From the NCBI GenBank assembly GCA_037126765.1, contig JBBCBC010000007.1, forward strand, positions 21,771,667 through 21,835,666: a DNA stretch of 64,000 nt, written 5' to 3'. The translations under genes and the position numbers were made by a program. Every line of letters starts with the position of its first letter. The first letter of the stretch is position 1. Below the pieces are notes generated by a model that saw nothing but the letters and a program-made list of their open reading frames with translations, searched no databases and was not told the DNA's origin. This stretch comes from Stenogyne calaminthoides. Taxonomy: Eukaryota; Streptophyta; Magnoliopsida; Lamiales; Lamiaceae. Positions 46,557-58,340 of this stretch are shown here, in pieces.

Positions 46557-46959
46557 ATCTGCGTGTGAGTGCGCGAGCGTGAAGAAGAAGAAATTTGCCC
46601 TGACTGCGCGAGTCGTGAAGATGAAGGAGGAAGCCCATTAACCCGCCAGCAATCTACCCTAACCCGGTCAAGGCCCTATTATTTGACCCGTGGAAAAAAA
46701 AAAATAATTACACATATCACTTGTATGCAATATTACATACAAGTTTTTATCAATTAAATTATAACAGTTGTAATGCTCTAAACTTGAAAGGAAAATGTGC
46801 AGATTTTTCTGCCTAGCTTTACGGCAATCATGTATCTTCTGTTAGTTTTATTTATTTCTTATAGTATATAATACATATATATATATATATTTAAAAAAAA
46901 GATTTAGGGGTATAGCTGTATCCCCATGTACCATAACAAGTCCAGCCACTGCATCAATT

Positions 46960-47914
46960 AGAGGATGGTCAAATTTCACGTGGGTCTCAGATGGAGGAAA
47001 CCGTTCACGTTAAATGTATATCATACACCAACACCATATGGTGTCTACATAAGCTTCTCCGCAATTATTTTTGTACTTCAAAAGCTTAAAAACACATCTG
47101 CAAATTACAATGTTCTGAATGGTCAAATCAATGTCCATTGCACCATGTCCCCACAATATAATTTCTTATTCTTCGCCGTATGTAAACCCCAAACTTCATT
47201 CATAAATTATTACACAACTTTAATCACATTCACATATATAGTACTTCTATAACTTTTCTTATTTATGAGAGAAACATAGACTTTGTAATTCGTATAATAT
47301 TTCTTAAGTTTAACTAAATGTCTTGTAAATTATGTTGATAAGAGACTAATGAAGCTTTTAACAGATCATGTGCAATTTGTACCCCAAAATGAAATTTCCT
47401 CACTACATATTTACTACTAAAAGTATAAAAAAATAGAAATTATAACCTTATTTGTTTATTATAATTATAAAATTAATATTTTATTTGAATATTATGTATT
47501 TTATATAAATTTTATGTACATATATATTTTTCGATTGAGTTCTATGACTTTAAATATTTAATTACTATCCATTGGTCTCCAAATTTAAAATATTGGATCG
47601 GTTATGGGTGGCAATTTGCACTGGACCTGCAGTGATCCACCCCGCCTTGCCCCTGACGAGACAGTAATTTTGACTATTTTTTTGTTTCGGTTCGATTTTG
47701 GGAAAATTTTAAAAATTTAAATAGGGATGGGGCGGGACGGTATTTATATGCTTCGCCCCGAACCCGAACCTGCCCCAACATATATTATGCAAATATTTTT
47801 ATATTTATATATGTATATATCACTATATATATTCAAATATTATTTTGATTATTTATATTTTACTCTTTTAATTTATTTTATAAAAAATAATTTTATAATA
47901 TAATTGGCTCCCAA
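46960..47914. other. AT-rich intergenic DNA
   Basis: No gene, RNA or complete transposon recognised. A GC-richer patch at about 47600-47770 (GGGTGGCAA..., GGGGCGGGACGG, CCCGAACCCGAACC) looks like remnants of a G-rich transposon terminus, but I could not pair its ends. Confidence 0.45.
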
Positions 47915-48112
47915 CACTAATACACATTTGGGCTTGGACAGCTGTGAAAAATGACATTGGAGAGCTGTTATAACCGCTCTCCAAATAGCAGCTGTCCAAG
48001 CTTGGACAGCTGATAAAAAACCGCTGTCCAAAAAATCGCACTTGGACAGCGGTTTTGAACCGCTGTGCAAGATTGCAGCTTAGACAGCGGTTGAAAACCG
48101 CTGTCTAATATA
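47915..48112. mobile_element. Possible CACTA-type transposon end with hairpin array
   Basis: CACTAATACACA at 47915 is followed by consecutive small inverted repeats built on GACAGCGGTT/AACCGCTGTC: GGAGAGC...GCTCTCC, TTGGACAGC...GCTGTCCA, CTTGGACAGCGG...CCGCTGTGCAAG and TTAGACAGCGG...CCGCTGTCTAA. Subterminal arrays of this kind occur in plant CACTA (En/Spm) elements. No opposite TAGTG end was found before element D, so this would be a fragment. Confidence 0.45.
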
Positions 48113-48720
48113 TATTTTTTTTAAAAAAATCGATTTTTAGGCACGAACTCACCAAGCATCTCATATATAAGCCACCAAGTCTCCCAATTAATTGAGGCAA
48201 TTATTCGCTCCCATGGGGGACCGAACACGGGACCTTGGGCGCCTGAGCGGGGATCAATTCCACACGGGCACTTGCTTTCTTGCGTTTACTTAATGAAATT
48301 AATTCTATATGTTCTAAAAATCGTTTTTTCTTACAATTTTTTTTTAAAATTCTTTATTTCAATTATCTTATTTATTAATTCAATCACATTTTTATATAAT
48401 AATTTTTTTATATAAATTTAAATTTAAATTAAATTAAAATTATATTTTTTACTTGTACTTTACAAAATTTAATTAAAATTAACTTTTGAATTGACCGGCG
48501 AATTTCAAATACAGCAGTGGCATCTTCCTATATTTCAACGAGTTTTAATTGGTTTTCTTTTACAGTGTCCATAAATTTATTTTATGGTTTTTTAGTCAAA
48601 ATGGGTTTGGTTAAATCCATTTTTTTAACTAACTTTGAATTTGATTTGTCTGCCAATGATTTAATATTTGTGAGTAATATTTATTAAAGTTGGATGGAAG
48701 AGAGACAATTGTTTAAGAGG
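48113..48720. other. AT-rich DNA left of element D
   Basis: No coding or structural RNA signal. A GC-richer stretch (48210-48270) has no tRNA-like folding that I could find. The five bases before D are AGAGG, the candidate target duplication, whose partner lies outside the window. Confidence 0.45.
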
Positions 48721-50276
48721 TGTTGGGAAATTTATAGTTTTGATAAAAGTTCCAGAAACACATGTAATAGGACCAGTCAGACCTGTTAGCTGACTGATGT
48801 TTATATTACCGTCTATAGAATACCAGTTGATAATTACTGTATAGAACAACTGATGTAATATATAGGTCACATATTGAGGGGGAACCTCAATATGTATAAG
48901 TCAGATCTAAAGATCCAAAGAGCGGTGATATCGATATCCGGACAGGCCAGAATGCTAGAGAAGAACAGAAGATCAGATCGATCTGATCTAGTCAGATATC
49001 TCAGCTGAAGTCATAAAGCTCAAACTCAGAATACTTGAGGATCAGATGACTTCCAAAAGATCAGACCTACATCAGCCGAGTCTGCTAGTTGAAGCTAAGT
49101 CAACCGGCACCGAAAGACTCCATCAGTAGGTCGATCGGCCTTGATCGATCAGTCACTCACCGTGAAAAACTGATGTTTCACCTAATCATACGTCGATGAT
49201 CTGAACAAGAAGAATGTCAACCTTAGTTGGAAGAACAACACTGAAAAGTGCGTCTGTTAACCAATAAGAACAAGACACGTATGATCAGAGCCGACAATTA
49301 AGGGATTTGATGCTGCTCTCTCTAACATCTATAAAATACAAGTTCACGCTTTTGGCCATGCCGTTCAAGACGCCACATCAATCTCGCAAACCTACCTAAT
49401 ATAGCACGAAATTCAAATTGCTCTCCAACGGCTCTTTGATTTCAAGGTCTATAAATATGGGATCACACTTCAGAGTGAAGACACGGAAACACTGAACAAT
49501 CAAGAAGCTCAAGCAATTATCAAATTTTCGCACGAAGAACACGATCAAGAAGATTATTTTATTAAGTGTTCATCCCATAAGTTCTTAGCATAGAAATCTT
49601 TTCATCTAGCTGATAGGCTACCTTAAACACTAGAAAAGATTTCATAGTTGGAACCAAAACAATCTTATCCAAACCCAAGTTAGGTTAAGTTGTTTAGCAA
49701 GATTTCAGACTAGGGTTTCTAGTTCGATTTAAGGATCGGTTGAGTGAGAACTCCTTAAATATCTGTCGGTGTACTGTGTTGGACTAACACATAAAACTAA
49801 GTCCAGTTGGTTAAGTTGGTGCCCCTTGTGATAGGGAAGAGTGGACGTAGGACTGGTTTGTCCGAACCACTATAAATCTTGTGTGCCTTTACCGCTTTGA
49901 TTAACTGTCTACACAATTGCACAAAACCTTTAAAGCAATACATATTCTAAGTTGAGATCGGCTAGCACCAAGCTTCGATCCGATCAAGCTTTGACACTTC
50001 ACCAATTTGGTTAAAACACTAACTTTGGAATCGATTTATAAAAACTGGTTTTTCACGGGTAAAACTTAAGCTTTCGCGACACATCAGTTAAACCGATAAT
50101 TCTCGAACCGACCGCCTTCAAAGCGATTAGTAAGTTGGTTATCGCCCAAACCGATTCACTTTCAAGACTCGATCAAAGCTAATCGCCATCACACGATCAA
50201 GACAAAAAAGTTTCGTAAGTCTATTCACCCCTCCCCTCTAGACTTCTGCCCTCACAAAACCCGTTCGGGACCTACA
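48721..50276 (+). repeat. 5' LTR of copia D (1556 bp)
   Basis: Starts TGTTGGGAAATTT and ends GGACCTACA, directly before the primer-binding site. It aligns with 62581-64000 and, reversed, with 12990-13767. A TATA box is at 49450-49457. In places it shows CG where the 12990-13767 copy has CAG or CTG (for example about 49105-49135). Confidence 0.9.
49450..49457 (+). promoter_or_regulatory. LTR TATA box (D)
   Basis: TATAAATA followed by TGGGATCAC. The same box is at 63379-63386 in the 3' LTR. In the 12990-13767 copy the sequence is cut at this point by element A-. Confidence 0.62.
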
Positions 50277-50278
50277 AG

Positions 50279-50290
50279 TGGTATCAGAGC
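50279..50290 (+). other. Primer-binding site of copia D
   Basis: TGGTATCAGAGC two bases after the LTR, the consensus copia initiator tRNA-Met site. Confidence 0.92.
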
Positions 50291-50413
50291 AGTTGGTTCT
50301 ACAGACCAATGACTTTGTGTATCATCGATTCTTGAGGAAGAATCTTTGTGGTCGATCGAATCGATCTTGAAAAACCTTCTTAAAACTCATTCATTTTCCA
50401 AAAATTCTCAAAG

Positions 50414-52441
50414 ATGGATAACACCTCAGGTATGTATCATGATCTGCCGAAGTTCTCAATCGATGAGTATGCAGATTGGGCCATATATATGTCCAACCAT
50501 CTAGGTTCGATTAGTGGCAGAATGATGGAAGTCATCGAAAGAGGACCCATCATCATATATTACGACAACCCTGCGGTTGGAGGAGATCCAGACTTTGCCC
50601 GGGAAGTCTTGTGCGAAAAAGCCCAGCCTTGATGGATGCAGAGGAAAGGAAACTGCATACTCTAGATACTATCGCAAGGCATATTATCATGAAAAACAAT
50701 GGATAAGGTCACCAAGGAAAAGGTTAAGTATCTCAAATCTGCGAAAGCAATGTGGGATACTTTAAATTGAAAATATGCGAGGAAATGACCGGATAAAAGA
50801 CACCGTCTGCGAGGCAGTTTAACCGGTAAAGTTCAAAAAAAACTCAAGATCTTTTTCAACGAAACCATCAACGAACTCGATGGAAGGATTACAATGTCAA
50901 TAAACAAGCTTCGAGAACTTGGTAGAGAGATGTCTGATAAAGATATCAACTACAAAATTTTAAGGTCTCTCACCAAGAAATGGGACATGAAGGTCACGGT
51001 AATCAAGGATTGCCAAGACATTTCAAAAATGAAGCCAAGTAGCTTGTTCTTGAGCCTTAAAGCTCACGAGTTCGATTTAATTGAGAGAGGACAAGCAGAT
51101 GAAGATGAGGTGCCCGTTGAAGCCTCAACTTCCAAATCGGTTGCTTTTTAAGGCAACCAAAGAAGAGATTGAAGACCAATGAACCCATTGGAAACATCAT
51201 AAGTCAAAGGTAACAAATCTTCCGCTATCAGAAACTAGAGAAATCAAATACTAACCGGGTAAGTATCGAAATTCTATAAAGATTATCAACATAGCCGAGG
51301 AAGAGATAGGAGATCAGACAACAGATCTCCAGAAAGAACCAGATCTGATGATCGGAGAGATCACAGAGATGAAAGGAAAAGAGATAATCTAAATGATGAG
51401 AGAAGAGATAACCAATCAGACAGAAGAAGCTCGGGATTACTATCGAAAAGGAAAATCACATGATAGATCATCTGCACGGAGTGATTCACCGGAAGAAAAG
51501 GTTCCGTGGATCAAGGAGCTTGCTTCAATTGAGAAGCAGGTCACTACAAATACAGACCGCCTGCACTGACGCCAAGAGAAAGGGAAGAAAAGAGGAACAG
51601 AAGAGAGCAACGGTACAGGGACAGAAAAGCCATGGTTGCTGACACGTCAGGAATTGACGATTCGTATCTGCCCTCTGAGGACTCTGGATACTCCTCTGTA
51701 GAAGATTTATGTCTGATCAGCAGTGCTGTTGACTTCTATGGAAATGAAGATCTGATATTCTCTTCAGATGATGATGAGATCTGCCTGATGGCCAAGGAGG
51801 ACCAATCTGAGGTAACCTCCAAACCTGCTTTGTTCGCTTCTACACCTGCTATCATTAGCACACCTGCTGGGGAGATTGACCTGCAGCTCTACTCTGAGCA
51901 ATTGCTTGAGGATCTCTCCAATGCAGTAGACACTTATGCTATAGTGGAAGCTGAAAATGACAAGCTGAGGACCAGAAATAATCAGCTTGCTAAAGAGAAT
52001 GATCTCAGTAAAGCCTCTGAACTTAAATCGGCTGAAACTGCTCAGAAGGCAACTGAGGAATTTAAAATTCTGGAAGTTAAAGCTTCTGATCAGGAGAAGC
52101 AGATCAAAGATCAGTTGGCAATTAACAAACAGCAAGTTGATGACTTCAAAATCCTGCAAGCAAAATTCGATGAGCTATTCCGAAAGCATGAAAGTCTAAA
52201 ATCATCGAGGATAATGCAGAAGAAAATAGAGGTTTTTACAAAATCATCTAAAACCGTTCAAGACATGAACACCTATTTTCGAACAACGATTAACAAGAAG
52301 GGACTTGGGTATGAGAACCCTTCCACATCCTCAAAAGCCCCTGTTGATTCATCTCAAAAAGGTGTAATCAGACGAGTTTCTGACAAAGATACACCAAAAG
52401 CCAAACATGTATCTAATAAGGGAAAAAGACCGGTTTGGTAA
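50414..52441 (+). pseudogene. Copia D gag
   Basis: ATG 50414 opens a gag N-terminus (KFSIDEYADWAIYMSNHLG), then frameshifts near 50630 and 50770. The UBN2 core resumes at 50894 (INKLRELGREMSDKDINYKI, KKWDMKVTVIKD) and ends at 51151. A CFNC-type zinc knuckle is recognisable near 51525 but is shifted mid-motif. From 51632 a 269-codon open stretch is acidic, then strongly coiled-coil (51940-52210), with a basic C-terminus. The tail resembles the gag C-terminal coiled coil of B (34500-34200). Structural particle protein, non-functional as written. Confidence 0.75.
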
Positions 52442-55400
52442 AGGCGGTGCCTAACCGTAGGGGAATAGAAATGGACCCCAACCGGTAAATCATCACCGAG
52501 GAATCAAAGAAGAACCGGTTCTTACGAAGAGACCTCAACCCGATCAACAGATCAGAATCGAGAAAAAGACAACTGACGTAAAAGGGAAGTCCAATTTGAG
52601 ACCCAATCAAGGTCACCGCCTAATAAGCATGCTTCGTAAACCGCAACCAAAAACCACCTATATGCCTAAAAGATATGAATCTTTTGATGGTAGCGATTGT
52701 ACCTACCCATATAATCGTAAATCTAGGGTCGCTTTTTTGAACCACCTTGAATGAAAAAAAAAGACAAACGAAAAAGATAAATCCCAAGTTTTCTAAGTCA
52801 TCAAGGTTCACACTAATAATCATACTAATCGGAAAGCATATAAAGAGGCGTATGATTATGTTGATAGGTATGGGAGACAAATCGGGGCCTTACGATCTAA
52901 CCGATCACAATAGAAGTGCTCTGTTTGTATGGATCCCCAAAACTAATCCTAACCCCTCGGGACCCAATCAAAAGGGGTACCTAAAGCCCGATTTGGGCTG
53001 CAGGATCGCGTGGGTCCGCCAACAAAGGAGGTGTGCAAGCAACTATCCGGTACATCGATAGTGGATGTCAAGGCACATGACCGAAAGCAAACATCTCCTC
53101 GGCTCTTACATAAAACGAAAGGCCAGCGTGTACTCTTCGGTGATGATAACTTTGGTTATACCAAAGGATTCTTAACCTTAGAGAATGATGATGTACAAGT
53201 AATCGAGTCTCGTATGTCGAAGGTCCGAAGCACAACCTATTATCGGTTTCACAATTCTGCGACAAACGGATTCAAGGAAAAGTGTTGAGTTCTCGACCGA
53301 CCAATGCACAATCAAGAATCGAGCCACTCAATAGATTTTGCTAATCGGTTCAAGGAAAGGGACGATCTACACGGTGATTGGAACAATTTGCCCAAGAAAT
53401 GCATGCCCGATTGTCAAGAGTTCCAAAAGTGGCAAATTGGCTCGACAAAAAAAGAATGAGCCATCCGAACTTTAAAACTCTTAATAAGATAGCAAGGATG
53501 TCTCTAGTGGAAGGACTTCGAATGAAGTATTTTCAAAGGATCGCATATATATCTTGATGTCGGAAGGGAAAACAGTCAAAGCTTCATTCAAGGGAATTCG
53601 GGACCAAGCATCCAACAGATCTATCGCAATGCCTCATATGGATCTATTTGGACCCGATTACACCATCGGTCTCAACGGACGCAAATATACTCGTAATCGT
53701 GGATGACTATTCCAAATTTACGGGTTATATTCTTACATAAGAAGAATGAGACGACAAACGAAGATACCCGAAAGCCGCTAAAAAGATTACAAAATGAGAA
53801 GGGTGTCAGTGTAGTAAAAATCAGATCAGATAAAGGTACAAAATTTATGAACTCTTTTATTACTGATTTTTGCTCTAAGTTTGGTATACAACATGAAACA
53901 TCAGCTGCAAGGACGCCACAACAAAATGGAGTAGCAGAACGGAGGAACAGAACTCTCAAAGAAGTTCGCCAAGACGATGTTAAATTTGAACATGCAATAC
54001 CAAGCCGTTTAAAGGCGTATAATCAACATCGCATGTCATACTCGTAAGCAGATGTCTTCCGACTAAAGGCTCACTAGAAAACACCCTATGAACTGTGGAA
54101 GGACAGAAAACCTCGTGTTTCTTACTTCCATGTTTTTGGGTGTAAATGTTTCATACACAACAATGGGAAAAGTCAGTTGAAGACTTTTGAGGCCAAGTCA
54201 GATGAGGGTATATTCTTAGGATATTCCTCATCTAGCAAGGCTTTCGGGGTTTACAAATGCATTTAACCCTACTTGTGGAAGAAACACCCCATGTAGTCTT
54301 TGATGAAGCATCTTCTGAACAAGAGAAATCGCCTCGTAACAAAGGCGTGCACGATCAACAAGTACCTGATGCTCAAAAATGGATCACTAATGATCAAGGA
54401 AAAAGAATCTCAGAAACCGTAACAGTATACATTCCAGATCTAGCTGATTCACCAGATCATTCAGATCCTAAGGTACGAAAAAAATTATCGATGAAGAAGG
54501 TTCGAGCACAATACCGAGATAAGATCAATCGAACCATCCGGGTTTCGGGGAACACTGAAGTTCCCACGAGCGGACATCAAACACATGATGAGTCCAACAT
54601 CAGCTGAGACATGTTCTTATCAAGTGGATCATAATTCTGCACCACTCCCAGTCGCTAGTAATGAACCTTTATCAGAAATGGATGATGTTCTCCAAACCGA
54701 CGCAAATCAGAACAGAAGGACCTGGATAACCAGTCATCCAACTGATCTGATCATCGGAGACCCATCTGATAAAGTTAAAACTAGACATCAGATTGGTGAA
54801 AGTGCCATGTATTTGCTGTTATTTGTCTATGAAGGAACCAACAACAATAGAGGAAGCTCTACAAGACCTTAAGTCGGATTCTAGCCATGCAGGAGGAGCT
54901 GGAACAGTTCGACAGAAATCAAGTTTGGGAACTGGTAGACAGACCAAATCATCAAGACGTAATTGGCACGAAGTGGGTTTTCAAGAACAAGAGAGATGAG
55001 AAAAATGTCATCACCAGAAATAAGGCAAGACTTGTTGCTAAGGGGTATTCACAATCAGAAGGAATTGATTATGACGAGACCTTTGCACCAGTCGCTCGCC
55101 TAGAAGCCATTCGATTTTTTCTGGAATATTCTTCCCACAGAGGGTTCACTGCGGTGTATCAGATGGACGTAAATAGTGCATTTTTAAATGGGGTACTAGC
55201 GAGAGGAAGTTTATGTCGAACAACCTTCAAGAGCTTCAAAAGAACAACCAAGTGTACCGTTTAAGAAAAAGCTCTTTATGGCTGAAACAAGCTCCTCGAG
55301 CTTGGTATGATACACTCTCTCAGTTCTTGATCGACAGTGGGTTCACTAAAGGAACAGTGGACATAACCTTATTCAGAATAGAAGATGGAGAAGATATTCG

Positions 55401-56390
55401 ATGGTTCGATCTCGTGGGCGACATCATCTTCGGATCTCCCAACAAGAGTCTATGTGAAAGATTCAAAAACCGATGCAAGGGAAGTTCGAGATGTCCATGA
55501 TGGGATAGATGAATTACTTTTACGGGTCTCGGGTGAAGCATAGTGCGAAGGGATATTCATCGCCAAGCAAAGTACACTAGGAATTTATTGGCTAAGTTTG
55601 GAGTTCAAAATTGCAAGGAAGCCAAAATTCCTATGATGATTTGGATTCAAGATGGATCCAGATGAGGATGGTCGAAAACAAATCGAAGAAAAGAATATAT
55701 AGGGCTCTCATTGGATCTCTACTATATACGACCGCATAAAGGCAGCGGAATACCGGATATCACCTTTGCAAGATGGGTGTATGTGCGATTTCAGATGGCA
55801 AATCCAATGCAAAAGCCACCTACAAAGCGAGGACTAAGCGGATTCTTAAGTATCTGAAGGGGACGATAAATCTTGGTTTATTTTACCCATCGGATGATAA
55901 TCTAAACTTAGTGGGTATTGGAGCGATTACGGTTATGGAGGTTGCAAGATTGATGCGGAAGTCAACCTCGAAAGAACATGTCGATTTTAGGAAGTAAACC
56001 CGATCTCTTGGTTTTCAAAAGCGGACATCGATTCGACATCTACTTCTTGAAGCGAGAATATATGGGCTGCGGGGAAAGCTTCCAACAATTGCTCCCAACC
56101 GCCCTCGCTCGGCTTAGTCAAAAGGAATTTGGTGAGGATTATAACATCGTAGCTAAGAATGTACCTATATTACTGTGATGATAATAGTCTTTATTGCAAT
56201 CACTCGAGAATCTGTTCTACATACAAGATGCAAGCATGTGGATGTCGGACACCATTTTATAAGAGATCATGTTGAAAAGAAGAATATCGAGAATGGAAAA
56301 GATTCACACCGATTTCTGAAAGTCGATATTCTAACCAAGCCACTAAATGAGATTAGATTCAACAAAGAGAATTGTGTAATGAGCTAGGGC
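52442..56390 (+). pseudogene. Copia D pol
   Basis: Fragments in order: protease region (52442-53400, unreadable in frame); GAG-pre-integrase (HPNFKTLNK context, about 53460); integrase with KIRSDKGTKF and PQQNGVAERRN (53810-53960); a hinge (KTPYELW context, about 54080); RT with KWVFKNKRDEKNVITRNKAR, GIDYDETFAPVARLEAIRFF and QAPRAWYDTLSQF (54960-55330); RNase H with YLKGTINLG and HVDVGHHFIRDHVEKKNI (to about 56390). The RT catalytic box is not readable: near 55410 the frame gives FDLVGDIIFGS where relatives have YVDDIIFGS. Many frameshifts fall at expected CAG/CTG positions. Confidence 0.78.
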
Positions 56391-58340
56391 TTCGGATCTT
56401 GGAGAAAAAAGCACCTAAAATGCTTGATGGATTGTTCTCCAAAACCAATTTGGTTAAGAGACTAACCACGTTGAAAGGAATCGATTGAGTTTGTAATCTC
56501 AATCGATCGTAAGATCATCGATCAAGGCGGCGATGTGAGAAATCGATCGATTCTGAGTTATCGATTAAAGGAATCGATTTAAGGTTTATCGATTAAAGGC
56601 AACGCTCAATTTAAAAGGAATATCTGATTAAATCGGTTGGGTTATTTTACATCTTTGTAAGTCGATTTAATTGATATTCAACAAGCAAGATTCATGATTA
56701 AAGCCTACAATCGCATAAGAAAGCGAGAGATTTACACAACAATGGAATAATAGAACTTTTCATTGATAAAAAGACCAAGGTCAAATTACATTACAAGTTA
56801 CAAGTACAAAGGACCCGGAGGTCAAGACATAAGTCATAACCGAAAAACCCTAAACCTATAACCCTAAACCCTCATCCTAACCCAAGAAGTGCGGAGAGAG
56901 AGAGATTTTAAATCGATGCTCTCATTTTCCCCACTTAACAAGGGTGAGAGAGGCTTTAAAGTAATCCTAAAGCCGCTAGAATGAAAAGAACATTTATTAA
57001 AACCCAAGTGGAGCGAGAGCGGCGTTGATAGGATTTCTAAAGCCGTGAGCCCTTAGACCTGAAGTCATTGGACTCTCCAATTTGTTAAATGGAGCACACG
57101 TGCAAGAGTTTGGTTCAAAGACCTTATGGGCACATGTGCTACATGTAAAAATTGAGTTGATATACGATGATCAGCTATTGTCTGGTCAAGACCGTATATC
57201 AAACTCATGTTTTATATCAGACTGAGTCTGTTGATGTTAGTTACGTCATAACGATAGACACACAAGGTGCATACGGTTAGGAGAAGTGTCTTCTCGATTT
57301 CTGACAATGAGATCCGCCGTGGTGGTAGAGAAGCTTGGCAACAATTGTATGTGAAATCTTTGATGACGACGAAAACAGTGATAAGGGACAAAAAGGGTTG
57401 ATTTGAGAAGCTGAAATCATTGAAAAAGGGGTAAAGGTGTTTACGGGAAGTTTCACCGGAAATAAGGGTTCACGTAATACATGATTCTACAAAGTAGATA
57501 AGTATGGTGAATGGGTTATGTTGTGTAAAAACATTGGTCCAATTTATAGAGGGTGCAAGGGGTGCAAATGAAAATTTGATTTCAAAAAGCCTATTAGAGA
57601 AATTTGCATCACAAGGAAGGCGTGTAGAAATCACGCGAATCGATAATTGGATAAATTTACGGCGGATTGACATATCAAGATATCTGCATAATAATTAAGA
57701 TGTCAAATCGCTACCAACTTAGGGAATAGAGACTACTATTCTAGACTAAGTTGCGGACAAAGCAAGAATGGGTAACACTTATCCCAAGAATTGGCTTGAT
57801 TCGAAAAAGAATCGATTAGGTCAACCAAAAATCGATTACATCTTTAAACCGATCGGATAAGGAAGATCAAATTGTTGAACTTGAAACCTCAACAAATCGG
57901 ATATATCGATCTATGAGAAAGTTGAAAAAAATATCAGTTGAAGGAACTTCAACCAATCGAGGAGAATCGAAGGAAAATCGGACACAAAATGAAACAGATC
58001 GGTTGAAAAAAAACGGTTGGGAAATTATAAGGTTTAGGCAGTAAAACTAAGATCAACAAGTGGAATCAACTTCAAGTGGTATTGACCGATTATTATATCG
58101 ACCAACCGAGACACGCCTTTCTTTTCCTTGTTATTTGCTTATTTATCGGATCTTATCATTTTTTTTTATTTGCCTTCTTCATGACGCATTACCCGTGTGA
58201 TGTATTCGCAAATCATTTAATGCGGACGGGGTACATTTATTAATTGCTACAAAATGAGCTTTTAAATCCAAAAGGTTTTAAAGACGTGCTTTTTCCCAAC
58301 CATTCGATCAAAACCGCTTAACTGGATCGTTTAATCTTTT
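56391..58340 (+). other. Post-pol region of copia D, no gene recognised
   Basis: About 2 kb of AT-rich sequence without a convincing ORF. It includes a short cluster of telomere-like CCCTAAA motifs (56846-56876) and a segment (57120-57250) that retains CAG/CTG sites, unlike its neighbours. Short ORFs here are below the noise level. Confidence 0.5.

Larger units (their letters stand above)
44698..46951. mobile_element. 2.25-kb hAT-type non-autonomous element
   Basis: Perfect 8-bp target duplication CATCAATT (44690-44697 and 46952-46959). The ends are CAGTGGCGGACCC and GTCCAGCCACTG, an imperfect terminal inverted repeat of the CAGTGGC type. No transposase-like ORF is visible. The interior is AT-rich, with a 74-bp tandem triplet, a cluster of GTGTTAC motifs and a GAA microsatellite. 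It could be a deletion derivative or a composite of other repeats between hAT ends. Confidence 0.8.

Noticed and set aside
46453..46638. Leucine-rich ORF
   Set aside because: Produced by the GAA microsatellite read on the opposite strand.
48200..48270. GC-richer patch, possible structural RNA
   Set aside because: No tRNA consensus boxes or paired stems found by eye.
56846..56876. Interstitial telomere
   Set aside because: Only two or three CCCTAAA-like motifs. This is the common plant telo-box type sequence, not a repeat array.
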